Source of the DNA: Embiotoca jacksoni | Lineage: Eukaryota > Chordata > Actinopteri > Embiotocidae | Assembly: GCA_022577435.1 (NCBI GenBank) | Contig: JAKOON010000021.1 | Span: forward strand, 5,458,501 to 5,522,500 | DNA length: 64,000 nt | Reading direction: 5' to 3' | Position numbers and translations under genes: made by a program | The notes under the pieces: generated by a model | What the model was told of the DNA's origin: nothing | What the model saw: the letters and a program-made list of their open reading frames with translations, nothing else | The model's database searches: none | In this document: positions 12,601 to 24,060 of the stretch, piece after piece | Layout: each line of letters starts with the position of its first letter | Position numbering within the stretch: position 1 is the first letter of the stretch

Positions 12601-13339
12601 ATGGTGGAGGGAGGGAGGATGGGGGAGGCAGGGGGCTGACAGAGAGAGAAATGACTCCCTGGGCTCCTCCTATTCTCCCTCTCTTTCCTTTTCACTCCCC
12701 CCCTTTCTCTGGAGTTTTTCCTCTCCCCTCCACCTACAGCTGCACCTCATGTGAAGGTCTGCTGTGTGCCTGGCTCTGACCAGCGGTACCCACCGAGCTT
12801 CAGCTGGGCCTCAGCGGCGACATAATGTGTGCATACTGAGCGTGAAGTCAAGGCAACTAGAGCAGGACGTTTTGCCCCTACTTTTGTGGATGCACATTAT
12901 CTAGAATATTTTAAAACTCCTCCTCAACCACTCCTCCTCTCTGGGTACTCCATTTGTTCCATCTCAAGCTCCCCACATCCCAGTTAGCCTTCTACTTACG
13001 ATGGGCAATTTTATTGTGGTGAGAGTCCTATTGAAGCCTCAGTGGCTGCCTGTGTTTCCCTGATCATCTTCAAAATACATATATATATATTTTCCAGCCT
13101 TGGTTGTTTTTGTAATTAGATTTAGAGTGGGGCTCATATTGATCGAACAATGTCTCTATGTAATGAAAAGCTTTTACAGGACGCACAGCAGCTATTTATA
13201 GCGCGATCCATAATACGTCGCCATACGTCGGAGGGGGTGGGGGGTGGGGGTGGCTCATCGTCCAGGTTCCTGGGCTTAAATTGCCAGTGGAGGTTTGCAG
13301 TCGGAGCCCAATATGAGTGCTCTGTGATAGACGAGCGGG

Positions 13340-13535
13340 GGATCGAGTAGACAGATAAGAAGAGGAGAAGAGAGAGGTGGAGAGGAAGGAGATATTAAAG
13401 AACAGAAAGGATGAAGGGGGAAAGAGGAGAAGGAGAGGGTACGACGTGGAGAAGAAGAATAGAAGATGAATACTGAAAGGAGGGCAGGGCAAGAAATGGA
13501 AATGGAAATGGGGGGAAGAGATGAGGAGAGGCGAG
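13340..13535 (+). repeat. Purine-rich (GA-rich) block
   Basis: About 195 bases dominated by GAAGAGGAG-type sequence on the plus strand, the opposite bias to the CT-rich blocks. Confidence 0.7.
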
Positions 13536-13820
13536 GATATGGAGGAAACCACCTTGAGACATGAGCCCTATATTTCCCCTCCCTTCATTCCTTCGTAGGA
13601 CTCCCCACCACCGCCACCATCCTCATCGTCACTACCTCTGTGATGGTGAAAATTGTAATGCATGGTAGGTCGTTGATGGGTTTCTTATGGAGGAACGAGG
13701 GGGAGGTGAGGAAGGAAGGATAACGTGAAGAAATAAGGAATAAATATGTGAAGGGAGGCAGGAGAGAAAGAGGGCAAAAATATACATGTAAAATAACAGA
13801 CCGGAATAGACAGACTTTTT

Positions 13821-13832
13821 GTGCGTGCGTGC

Positions 13833-13875
<43 letters not shown>

Positions 13876-13892
13876 TGTGCGTGTGCGTGTGC
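13821..13892 (+). repeat. (GTGC)n/(GT)n tract
   Basis: GTGC units, then GT, then GTGTGC. It is followed 180 bp later by a CA tract. Confidence 0.95.
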
Positions 13893-13969
13893 GGCTTCCT
13901 ATGACACCCCGAGGACAGCAGGTGAATTAGGAGGAGGCAGATGGGAGGCATCGCAGTCCCTCGTCCCTG

Positions 13970-13971
<2 letters not shown>

Positions 13972-14000
<29 letters not shown>
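13972..14000 (+). repeat. (CTGT)n tetranucleotide
   Basis: About seven CTGT units. Confidence 0.9.
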
Positions 14001-14005
<5 letters not shown>

Positions 14006-14072
14006 CGACTGGCTGCCGGCTGCAGGTGGAACCCAGTCTGCCACTCCTGCTGTCTAAATGAGGATCGCCTCT

Positions 14073-14075
<3 letters not shown>

Positions 14076-14119
<44 letters not shown>
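14076..14119 (+). repeat. (CA)n microsatellite
   Basis: CA run of 44 bases, inverted relative to the GT tract at 13821. Confidence 0.95.
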
Positions 14120-14122
<3 letters not shown>

Positions 14123-14339
14123 GCACAACCTCTCTCTTTCTTTCTCTTTAATGGGGCACTGGCCTGGGGCGCTGAACCAGCTCCCTCTGGAGCGACACAC
14201 ATGCAGCATGCACACACACTGATCGCGCATTACAGACACTCCTGGATGCCCTTGCACACGGTGCGATGCGCGCACACGCTCGAAAGGGAGAAGCAGGGAA
14301 AACCACAGCGCGCCCCCCCCTTACCCCCCAAATGATGCC

Positions 14340-14600
14340 CCGGTCTGTGAGATGATGAATCTGCTTGGTGATTAGTTAGTAGAGGAGGGAGGCACACTGC
14401 TTAGACCCTCTAATGGGCCATAATTTGGAAGATAACTGTATTGTCCTATCTCTCTTGACATTTAAATCTAATCAGACCCTGCTGGTTAGCACTGTGGTCC
14501 AAGACAAGGGAGCCTGGGAGGGATAAAAGGCTGCTAGCGGAGAGGGATTGGTCTATAGTGGGGTATTCATCCCTACAGGCCCAGGCCAAGCAATTAGAGA
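14340..14600. promoter_or_regulatory. Candidate conserved noncoding element
   Basis: Non-repetitive, A/T-motif-rich block containing GGTGATTAGTTAG, CCTCTAATGGGCCATAATTTG, ATTTAAATCTAATCAG, a TATA-like GGGATAAAAGG (about 14520) and CAAGCAATTAGAG. It has the mixed homeodomain-site composition usual for deep vertebrate noncoding elements. Inferred from appearance only. Confidence 0.3.
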
Positions 14601-14974
14601 ACAAGGCCCAGGCACACACACTATTTCATGTATTCCTTTATTTATATATTTATGTATTTATTAGGATAGCACAACAGATGCACACAAAGTCACTTCCCCT
14701 TCCGTACACATGTGCCTACATACGCATAAGCATCACGAGGGAGCCACTCCAAGGCCTCTTTTCTGCTGCTTGTTAGCACAGATGAGATGCTCAGTTTGAG
14801 TAACACTTCTCTTTCATCCTCTTCATTAACGGAGGAAAGCCACTGCAGCAGCCGCAGCCCATGAAAGGAGGGCATGAATTAGAATCCACTTATTCCATAG
14901 ACTGCCACTAATTCCACACAATGGCGGTTAATGGTGGGGAGTAATAGGAAAAGGGTGTTTCTAAGTGTTTCTCT

Positions 14975-15235
14975 GGATGGTGCACGGCGCGCTGCTAGCA
15001 GCTGTTTCCGCACGACGACCCAACCGGGCCGCTCAAAAGAGTCTGAACGAAGTCCAGCGGCAGCGTCGGAGGGCCCAGCAGTTCGATAGAGCTCACGAGC
15101 AATAAATGCGCGTAGACGAGCCAATTTCCTCTGGCGAAGCGTCCTGCCGAGCGGAGGAGCTGGGCCTCAGTCAATGAGAACCACCTGGTGCTGAGGGAAG
15201 TGATTAGGGTTGGCACCACTGTGAGCGAAGAGTTG
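14975..15235. promoter_or_regulatory. CpG-dense block, possible promoter or enhancer
   Basis: CpG dinucleotides are frequent (for example CCGCACGACGACCCAACCGG, then GCGGCAGCGTCGG, GCGCGTAGACGAG and GGCGAAGCGTCCTGCCGAGCG), directly followed by the G-rich block at 15240-15305. It could be an unmethylated promoter of a noncoding 5' rara exon, but no TATA, initiator or splice donor is clear. The minus-strand frame across it (15124-14879) is not recognised. Confidence 0.25.
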
Positions 15236-15239
15236 TTTT

Positions 15240-15305
15240 GTTAAGGAGGGTTGCGAGGAGGAGGGGAGGGGGAGGAGCGGGGAGGGGGGGGAGGGGAGGG
15301 AGCTC
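15240..15305 (+). repeat. G-rich block with G-quadruplex potential
   Basis: Runs of 3 to 8 G separated by single A or GA (GAGGGG, GGGGG, GCGGGGA, GGGGGGGG, GAGGGGAGGG) give far more than four G-runs within 65 bases, enough to form quadruplexes on the plus strand. Confidence 0.6.
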
Positions 15306-16199
15306 ACCCCCGTTTAGTTTGCTGGAGAAATATTGACGTTAGGGTTTCTGTGTCAGCGCGAGATCTGAGGCACAGTGTTGTTTTGTTGGTGCTCAATTAG
15401 AGGGAATTATTTTGGTCACAGCATGTGTTTTAAGTTTTGACACTGGTGTCGCCCGCCGAGTCGGTCGGAGCGTGGGACATGCCCGCAACAGTGGGGCGCA
15501 CGGACTTCCACGCATACCGACTTTGAAGTCCAAATAGTTGAGCGAGTGGCTGACCGTGGAGGAGATGTCTGCGTTGATGGGAGTTTTATTGCAACCTCAA
15601 AAATGTGTCTGTAAACACACAAGAGAACGGTGGTGATATCTGCAGGGGAAGAGGTTGAGTTGCAGCACGGGCCCACCCACACTCCAACCTCCTCGGATGA
15701 AAGACCAATGGAATGGCATTCACAGTGCTTTGTTACGGCATGTCACTGTGACATCGAACAAAGACAATTACCATTACCATGGTCATCTTGAATGTGTTAG
15801 CTTAGCCGCATAAGCTCATTTAAGCTCATCATACTCAAACGTTGATGAGGAAACGTAGGAACACCGCGACATTCCTGCAACAAAGTCAGACGGGTTCGAG
15901 GAACATGGCAAAAAACTGCAACTGCAAATCACCTGAAAGCCTGTGTTCCTCGTCTCGTCTGACTTTCGTTCAAACTTTGTTTCGAGCTCAAGGAGTCAGA
16001 GAGCATGCTCTCCTTTCCAGTGATATCGAGATTAAAGTTCAGAACAGAATAAATACACCGTAGAAAACCAAAACGTGCTCCAAAACAACACATTTAACAT
16101 CGGTTCCATTTAAGGCCAGAGTCCTTTGCGAGCAGCGTAGAAGCTCCCGGGATTAGCACGCAGGAATTCGAGCATCAACCAATTACTATGTAAATGAGT

Positions 16200-16965
16200 G
16201 TTGGACCAATTAAATAAGGAATTGATATAAATGGCAAGTTGCCAGTGAGGATTTTATGAATAAATAGAAATAATTGTTCATCTCGTCGTACTGTTTGAGA
16301 TGAACACCGAACCTTTTGGGACAAGATGCCACGATGAGTGGAATAGCTGTTGCCGGCAATGGAGCTTATGGCGTGAGAGTGTTGAAATTAGTCGAAGTGT
16401 TCAAGAGTAAAGCAGAGGCGTGTCCATAGATAACATCATCATAATCCAAAACAGACAAGACAAAAGCCTCAATTATCTGTTTCCTACTGAATGTTGGAAA
16501 GTTTTCTTTATTCTGTACAAAGATCGTTTTTTTTTGTCAAAATCTGCTGAAAAACGACGCTTCCGATCCAGCCAAATACCAATCGTAAAATTGAATATTG
16601 TCTTTTGAACCAGATCAAATGTAAAGTGAACGGACTTGATCATTGAGTTCCGTTAATTGTGTGAATCTGTTTTTGTCAATATTGAAATTCTTTCTGATCC
16701 AAAAAATGTTGCTGCTGTGAAAGCAGGAGCGATTTCAGACTTGTCTGATGAATAGTTTTATCATCATTATCTTCAAGATATTTATACTCCGTGACCCTCT
16801 CAATATTGTACCCAGTTAAAGTGTCAATAAAAAAAAAAAAATATATCATATTTCAGTTTGTTGAAGGCTTGTTGTAGGATTTCTGTGGCTGATGTGTGCA
16901 ATATTAGAAAAGCAACACAGAACTGTATCATCTGCATAAAATAACTGAAACGTCCTTTTTGTGAT
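16200..16965 (-). mobile_element. Decayed L2/CR1-like LINE reverse transcriptase, antisense
   Basis: On the minus strand a reverse-transcriptase catalytic motif reads FYADDTVLCCFSNIAH at about 16900-16945. It is followed downstream, after small frameshifts, by IERVTEYKYL (about 16760-16800), a degraded RNKSCF-like segment (about 16700-16740) and RRDEQLFLFIHKILTGNLPF (about 16215-16285). This order matches the C-terminal half of L2-like fish LINE polymerases: YADD, then VTEYKYLG, then RNKSCF, then HWLLFIYKALLGKLP. Several stops, frameshifts and an internal deletion make it nonfunctional. The left boundary may extend to about 15960, where similarity is no longer clear. Confidence 0.75.
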
Positions 16966-17959
16966 GTGGCCGCTTTCGCCGCTTTCGGCAATTAACTTGG
17001 TGATTACTATGTAATTATTAGCAGCAGAAATAAGTACCAGAGCTATATAACATCCGAGTTGTGGAAAAAAAACCTAAAATAATCCTTTAAATAAAAAAAA
17101 ACAATACGGAATTATAACGGTCTTCGTGGAGCCGCTGCAGCAGTCTTCACAAGACTCCTTCACTTTGATGTTTGTTTAATTTATTTGACCTTTTAAATTT
17201 ATTAGACATGTTGGATCCTTCTCTGAGTTCAGTATTCGCTCGTAGAGAAGCGTGTGTGTGTGTGTGCGTGTGCGTGTGTGTGTGCGCGCACGTGCACGTG
17301 TGCGTGCGTGCCTTCCAACAGGGGTTATCACGGTTGAGGGAATGTTGGCTTGCGGACAGTAGCTCTGATCACATTTGATGATGGAAATACATACCAGTGA
17401 GGATTGTGTGTGTGTTTATGTTGTGTATGTGCGTATATGTGTTGTGTATGTGTGTATATGTGTAGGTGATGATAGTCCTGCTTGTGTCTGTGGCCGGCTT
17501 TAATCTCTTTCTGCCGAGTCTTCGGCTCTTCTTCCACCACATTCACAGCCTCAATCTTCTTTCCTTGTTTTTGCGCCTCATTCCCTTTTTTTTTTTTTTT
17601 TTGCTTCGACGTGTTTTTTTTTCTTGTCATTTGCCATTTCCTTTTGGAGATCTACGTATTGTCCATTTGCCCTAATTTCCTCATTGTGGCCTGTCGTGCT
17701 CTCCTCCTCCTCGCCACTGCCCAGTGCCCTCATTGTTCCATCTTTGAAACTCTCTTCATCTCTTCGTAGTCTGATTCTTGGCATTTAGGCCTCTAATTGA
17801 GCTGGCGTCACTCGAGCACTTCATGAACAACAGAGAATCCCGTCGTTGTTTTTTTGTGCCTTGTGTTCAGAGGGAGCTGTCTGTGAGTGTGAAAGAGAGT
17901 TTGAGAAAGAGGAAAATATAAAATTTAGATTTTTTTTTTTTTTTTTTTTTTTAAGTCTG

Positions 17960-18680
17960 TGAATGTTCATGGCATGTTCATTTGCATTCTGCTGGTGTGT
18001 GCGCCCACTTTACAACTGCAGCTTTTAATCCCCGGCTTTCCTTCGTGTAGGTCTGTGAGCTGAATGTATAAATTGAATGTTTTTACCAAAATATTGACCA
18101 TTAGAATCACTGCCCCTAAAAATCATTAAAACAGAAAGTCTGTGGCTTTTAGCTTGTACAATAAAGGGAATTCCAAGACATCACCTCAAGTTCGTGCACA
18201 CTGTTGCAGGGATATTTGCAATTTTCGGATGTTTTATGACTGGAAAACTCGGTGGATGAACGAGGGAAAAATAGATGGTTGCAGCCGTGAATGCTTGATT
18301 TTCTGTTTTCTGAGTGTCTGATATGAAGCAACCATGAGTCATCTTATAGTCAGCTAACACAGTTTGTTTGAACAGTGGAAGTCATGTGTTTAACATTTTC
18401 TCTTTTGAATATACAAAAGAGGAACTGGGCCATTAGCACAAAAAGTGGTGCCCACGATGCCTGAACAGACACAAAACAGCTAAAATACTACTCATTTAAT
18501 TCTTTATTAACACTGATCCGCTGCTTCAGCTAATAGTTGATGTCTTTTCAGGACTTATTTTGATAATGTTGCTCAGAGTGTATCACCATGAAAGCATCAG
18601 CCTTGACTATAACATCATTTATGGTTATAAAATTGAGCCTGACCACCACAGCTTCAGCCTACCCTGAAGAACTACCCTTC
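17960..18680. other. Noncoding, nothing recognised
   Basis: Unremarkable AT-rich sequence. No ORF, repeat or motif cluster stands out. Confidence 0.55.
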
Positions 18681-18685
18681 CTGAT

Positions 18686-18723
18686 CTCCTCCTCCTCCTC
18701 CTCCTCCTCCTCCTCTTCTTCCT
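18686..18723 (+). repeat. (CTC)n trinucleotide
   Basis: About nine CTC units running into TTCTTCCTCTC. Confidence 0.85.
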
Positions 18724-18842
18724 CTCAGCTGAACACTATACTCCCCTACCCCCATTCCCAATAAGTGAAATGAAGCAATGGGCTATTCCTTTCCCAAAAT
18801 GTGTTTGACAGCTACTTTCAGCTCTCCACTAACAAATCCCAG

Positions 18843-18876
18843 CACACACTTGCGCACGCACACACATGCACACACA

Positions 18877-18957
<81 letters not shown>
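18843..18957 (+). repeat. (CA)n microsatellite, long
   Basis: 115 bases of CA with a few T/G interruptions at the left. A GT tract lies 160 bp further right. Confidence 0.95.
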
Positions 18958-18958
<1 letters not shown>

Positions 18959-19116
18959 AGCATTGAATACCTCTGAACAGCCAAATCCCGGGCTGGAGCT
19001 CCAGTGTGCTGCAGAAGTAACTGATCAATCAGGGTGAGCATATGTGGTCTCTTTTTTTGATGCAGCACGTAGCTCTAATCTTCACCTTTTTGCTTTCTAC
19101 CTGCAAGGCCCTGGAG

Positions 19117-19118
<2 letters not shown>

Positions 19119-19161
<43 letters not shown>

Positions 19162-19163
19162 TG
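19119..19163 (+). repeat. (GT)n microsatellite
   Basis: GT run ending GCGCGTGAGAGA. Confidence 0.95.
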
Positions 19164-19500
19164 AGAGAAAGAGACAGAGTAGAGATGGAGTGAGGCTGCT
19201 GTGCTTGGAACTCCCTATCTTTCAGTGAGTTTTCTTTTTCAGGTGAGAGGTAGATGAGGAAAGAAAGTGTGTGTGAGGGAGAGAGAAAGATGGAGAGGGA
19301 GAAATGTTCTGAGTTCTCGAGTTGCAGACTGAAAGAGGAGCCACTGCAGGATGCCCTACAGGCAACTAACACGGCTAACACACACACACACTCACACTCA
19401 GAAAAGAAACTGAAATATGAAACAGTGGCAGCACACATCAGCACATACAGTACAAGATAGAGAGCCCACATTCATACACACACGGACATGTACATCGAAC

Positions 19501-19510
19501 TCTGTGTGTG

Positions 19511-19550
<40 letters not shown>

Positions 19551-19618
19551 ATGTGCGTGCGTGCGTGTGTGTGTGTGTGTGTGCGCGTGTGTGTGTGTGT
19601 GTGTATGTGTGTGTGTAC
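19501..19618 (+). repeat. Compound (GT)n tract
   Basis: GT interrupted by GCATGTGCGTGCGTGC, GCGC and TATG. Inverted partner at 19746-19810. Confidence 0.95.
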
Positions 19619-19742
19619 ATGTCTTTGTTCTGTCTGGCTGTCCTCTTGGCACGTAAATCATAATGGATCTCATTATCCAGCTGGGTCGGCTTGGTGGGGC
19701 CTGTCTGGCAGGAGATGATAGCTGGATGGCTGAGGGGCTGCC

Positions 19743-19745
<3 letters not shown>

Positions 19746-19810
<65 letters not shown>
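19746..19810 (+). repeat. (CA)n microsatellite
   Basis: A perfect CA run of about 65 bases, 127 bp after a GT tract. Confidence 0.95.
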
Positions 19811-19811
<1 letters not shown>

Positions 19812-19912
19812 CTTTAACCATATATGCATGTTATTGAGCTTGCATAGCTGCTGTAGGAGCGTATACGTTTCATTTTCACTCACATAACATCAACAGAAGG
19901 ACAGACAGATAC

Positions 19913-19946
19913 ATACACATTGCACATGCACACACACATTGCACAT

Positions 19947-20002
<56 letters not shown>

Positions 20003-20012
20003 GCTCGCTCGC
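19913..20012 (+). repeat. (CA)n with duplicated ACATTGCACATGCACAC and (TCGC)n tail
   Basis: Two copies of ACATTGCACATGCACAC precede a perfect CA run (19947-20000), followed by three TCGC units. Confidence 0.95.
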
Positions 20013-20170
20013 ATTTGCAGCCCATCCAGACACAATGGACATTAGTGGCTCAGCTTGCCGTCAGACGGAAGGCGAAGTGATGCAGAGCAGAGGGAGGGAC
20101 GGATGAAAAATGGAACTTATCCTCTTCCTCCCTCTCTCTTGTCATCTCCCTCCTCCTCCTCCCTCCTTCC

Positions 20171-20272
<102 letters not shown>

Positions 20273-20753
20273 TTACGGCCGTCTGTCTCCCTGCTTATAT
20301 CCTATCTGTCACTTGTTTGGAGGACACAGCAGATGTTGGTTTGTCCCTGGAGGTGAGCGGCGCTCGTGCTGCCATCTTTTTCCTCCTTATCACAACACAG
20401 TCTCCCACGCAGGACGCAAAACAAGTCATGAATCTCGTTCGCAGGCCGCGCACAAGACGATGGCTGCGAGTTGAAAGGAGAAGAAAAAAAAAATCTGCTG
20501 TGTCCCAGTAAATCATTGCGTCTCGTACACAAACACATACACCCGCCGCAGCCATTTGGTATCCGAGCAGTGCTGGCTCTTACACTGTGAATACAGGCGG
20601 AGCAGTTGGTTGCTCGTAACGCGGTTAGGGCCTACACCATTTGTCTGGACATGACCATTACCCAAGCCAATTACTGGCTGGTGTACAGGCGACTCGCCAA
20701 CAACCTAATGTTTTCCCGTCATGCCTGCCACCCCCCCGAAACCCCTCCCTTCA

Positions 20754-20755
<2 letters not shown>

Positions 20756-20808
<53 letters not shown>

Positions 20809-20830
20809 GCAAGCAGAAGGAGGGGAGTGA

Positions 20831-20862
<32 letters not shown>

Positions 20863-20865
20863 GGG
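20756..20865 (+). repeat. (CA)n, short spacer, (GT)n, poly-G
   Basis: CA run 20756-20807, a 24-base spacer, GT run 20832-20846 and about 20 G. The CA and GT arms can pair as a hairpin. Confidence 0.9.
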
Positions 20866-21102
20866 ATGGAGAGGAAGGATGGAGGGCCCGGGGCAAAACC
20901 CCCACCCCATCTGACTTGACTGACTGATACAGCTAATAAACTTTCATTTAAGCTAATGTTCCTCTTTTTTCTTTTTTTTTTTCCCCCCCTTCCCTCTCTT
21001 CCTCTCTCTCCTTCCTCAGCTTCCTCTCCTTGCTGTGTTCATTTCCACTCACCTCCTCCCTTCATCTGTCTCACTATGTTTTTTTTTCTGTCCGTGCGCC
21101 AG

Positions 21103-21224
21103 AAGAAGAACCCGTCCGAGCAATCGATGCAGGCAGTCCACCAGCCGGAAGCCCAGTCGACCGAACGGCCCACCACTCAATCAGTCTGACCGGCAGCACG
21201 CAGGGCTGCTGGCAACCGACCGAG
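21103..21224 (+). other. Exon-like CpG-rich segment with acceptor and weak donor
   Basis: A pyrimidine-rich tract (20950-21096) ends in GTGCGCCAG at 21102. A 122 bp CpG-rich segment follows and ends CCGACCGAG before GTAGAC at 21225. The segment contains no ATG-initiated recognisable protein. It could be a 5' untranslated exon of rara or of an unknown transcript. The donor is weak and the call is speculative. Confidence 0.25.
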
Positions 21225-22049
21225 GTAGACACTCTCTCTCTCTCTATACAGCAGTAGATCCTGAGCTGAACTCACTTTATGAATCACAGACACACACCCG
21301 GCAACAGCAGTAAATGTCACCGTTTTATGTATCAAAATAAAGCCAACTGACTCAACAACAGTACATCACCGATTCAAACTGCCCTCTAAAGGGGTGCAGA
21401 CAAGTGTTTTGGAAGGAGTTTCCTTCCTACGGACAGCCCGTGTATCTTATTTATCTAATTTAACTTCCAAACAAAGAAACTGCTTTGTTTTCTCTTGTAT
21501 TTACGGCAGGTGAAAGGGCTTTGCCTGAGACCACAGCTGGCTCAGTGTGTACACGTGTGTGTGTGTGTGTGTTTTTTTTTCCCCCTGGGCTGGTTACAGT
21601 GTCGGTATGTGTTGACAGTGGACACGCTCTGTACAACCACACTGTTTACAGTTACTGTACTTTCACCAGTTTGGTCGTAGGGTGTGTGCAGCACATGCAG
21701 TGTGTGTGTGTGTGTTTCTCTGCAGTGACCGAATACAAGGATTTGTGTGGGCTTTCACTGCATTGTGTATCTTCTCTAGTCATAATGTATGAGGCTGTAT
21801 ATGTTCTCAGTTAATCTGTTTTAAGTGTGTGGTGGAAATGGCTTTCTGCTCTTTGTCTCTGGATAAGCTGAGCAGGGAAAGGCTGGCGTCTCTCCCGTTT
21901 TAACTTGTGAAAAGAGCACTGCCTTGGTTTTCCCTCCAGTTGCTTACCTGCAATAGAAATGAATCAGAAATGTTTTCCACATCATGTTTGAACATCGTAG
22001 TTTTTGCTCAAGGCTTCCTATTTGTCCCTTAAGTGAACGGTAGTTTGCA

Positions 22050-22165
22050 GGGCTGCAGTTCATGATTTTTTTTTTAGTCAATGTCAGGAAATGGTCAAAA
22101 TTACCATCGCAGTTTCCCAGACCAGGTTTTGGTCAACCATCAATTCAAAAGGCATTGAAATAATA
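22050..22165. repeat. Second, diverged copy of the same repeat class as 57287-57615
   Basis: GGGCTGCAGTTCATGATT, then GTCAGGAAATGGTCAAAATT, then CATCGCAGTTTCCCAGACC follows the order seen in the GGGCTGCAACTAACGATTA-type fish repeat. It is short and truncated. Confidence 0.45.
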
Positions 22166-22275
22166 CATATATAAAAATATATGTGAAAAATAGTACATAA
22201 GTCTGAAAAGTGAGGCTAATGCCAAAGTGCTTTAAGCTGCAATAGCACTGAGGGAAACTATGCTCCACAGAAATA

Positions 22276-22345
22276 CAAAGTCAATACATTTTTTTCCCAC
22301 AAGTCATTATGGTGCCATTCACTGAAGTACCTCCTTGTTATTACT
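22276..22345. repeat. Fragment homologous to the repeat at 43052-43113
   Basis: CAAAGTCAATACATTTTTTT, then CACAAGT..TCAT..ATGGTG, then CACT, then CTCC occur in the same order at 43052-43113, with a few indels. Both copies are embedded in otherwise unrelated sequence, so this is a dispersed repeat seen twice in the window. Confidence 0.6.
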
Positions 22346-22349
22346 ATTT

Positions 22350-23340
22350 TGTTTTATCGTCTTTTCAAACTATTTTTTTTGGCCACATACCTGTCTAAGT
22401 GGCTGCAGTAACTGGAGTCTTCTTTGTCCAAAGCCTGCTGGGTAGCGTCTACTGATAGCATGGAAGGTGTTTAAGGAACATCAGTAAATTGTAGCGTCGA
22501 GTGATAGCTTGCATTAAAACGGTATCGTGGAATGTAATATTCTTTTTGGCTTCTATAATTGGTATTTAAAAAATATCGTTCAGGAACCAGTATCAAAGTC
22601 AAGGTATCGGTAACAGTGTCAAAACTTTTTGAGCGACACCCGATCTTGAACATTAGTTCAGCATTTTTGTCAGTTGGGGAGCCAAAATGAAAATAACACC
22701 GCTCATTTTAATCTGTAATTGGTTTCCCAAGACTTGTGTGTTTAAAATGGGCTGCAGTGTCTAAAGGGCAACACAAGCCTCACTCATTGAAATCATCTCC
22801 CAGTGTGCCACCAGTCAGGATCGATTAAGACAGATTAGGCCTCAAGAAACAGTAAAAAAAGAGAAAGAAGAGTGTTTGATTTGTTGAGTGCCGAGCAGCC
22901 TGAATTAGAATCGCTTTATTTCCCGCCTTTACCCACTGACCTCCAGGCTAACACTCACTCCATCACGTCATGCTCTTCCTCTCGCTGTCTGTTTTGATGC
23001 TTAAAGTGAGCAAAGAGTACTGGGACCCCTCCTTCAAGGCTCCTGGATGTGAATCAGTGTGTGGCTTGTTTTCATACAGTATTTTGACATCCAGATTTCC
23101 ATTGTGCAACCTTCAAGTTTAGCTCAGCCACATTGCTGCGATCTGTGCACACTTCAAAGCACTGCCCTAACCTGAATCCATATAGGTGCAGCCAAGCTGT
23201 CTGCTCATCCATCCCAAGGCGGAGAGCCCTATATAGACTCTGTAGCTGGAGGTGCACTACAGTAGGCGATGCAGACAGTCTTAGTATTTTTTAATAAGAC
23301 GGGCAATAACAATAAATCCTACAGGCTAATCACACACTCG
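22350..23340. other. Noncoding, nothing clearly recognised
   Basis: Contains ordinary AT-rich sequence. TATCGTTCAGGAACCAGTAT near 22575 may belong to an unnamed dispersed repeat. Confidence 0.45.
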
Positions 23341-23520
23341 CCAATCACCCAACCCCCCCCCCCCCCCCCCCCCCACCCCCACACACCTCCAAACCCAGAG
23401 CGATGCAGCATTACCCTGCCGCCGCCTTCAATTACGCCATTCATCATGTGTCTTATCTAGCCGCCGGTTTGATTGAGTGTGCAGTGGGAGGCGTTGCAAA
23501 CCCTGCATTCTCTGTACCGG

Positions 23521-23526
23521 TGTGTG

Positions 23527-23562
<36 letters not shown>
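23521..23562 (+). repeat. (GT)n microsatellite
   Basis: GT run of about 42 bases with one TTG interruption. A poly-C run lies just upstream at 23353-23374. Confidence 0.9.
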
Positions 23563-23563
<1 letters not shown>

Positions 23564-23699
23564 GGGAGTGTTGACAGGAATGGAAAACTGCATTTGGAGG
23601 GGATGTGCGGGTATATATGGGATGTATGCGTCTGTAGAGCGGGTGAGTGTGTGCACGTCAGATCTACATGAGTGTATAAATCAAACCAGATGATCGTCC

Positions 23700-23845
23700 G
23701 CCTCTCTGATCCGCTCTGTCTCAGCAAGCGCATTTCTCTTTTACCCCTCCTTCTGTCCCTGTACTTCCTTCCTACTCTCTCTCTCTCTCTTTCTCCCTCC
23801 CTTTCTCCCTCCATCGTCCTCCTCCTCCTCTTCTCCTCTGGAACA
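23700..23845 (+). repeat. CT-rich block left of the 23.9 kb element
   Basis: Pyrimidine-rich sequence with (CT)n and CTCCTCCTCCTCTTCTCCTC. No gene. Confidence 0.6.
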
Positions 23846-24060
23846 GATTTGTCTGGGGGCCCCTGTCTAATCTCCAGCAGTGCCGGGTGTTGGGAGACGG
23901 GCGACAAATTTTAATAAGCAACTGGGCGCTGTAATTTAGCGGCCTGGGAGGGAGATTAGGCTGATTGATGCTGGGCTCGCCTAATGGTCCAGCCTACGGC
24001 TCCCAGCCCCAAATTGGTGGTAATGAAAGTTTTGTGCAAATTGAGATGGAGGAAAATAAG
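23845..24060. promoter_or_regulatory. Candidate conserved noncoding element with homeodomain/PBX motifs
   Basis: This is complex sequence without simple repeats, set between two CT-rich blocks. It contains AATTTTAATAAG, GCTGTAATTTAGC, GAGATTAGG, a PBX/HOX-type TGATTGAT at 23962-23969, CCTAATGG and AAATTG. The motif density is typical of developmental enhancers. Conservation has not been tested. Confidence 0.35.

Noticed and set aside
12231..12779. 182-codon plus-strand frame and similar long frames over GT/CA tracts (for example 11918-12442, 40111-40587, 48648-49450)
   Set aside because: Their length comes from dinucleotide repeats translated as VCVCVC or HTHTHT. No domain flanks the repeats.
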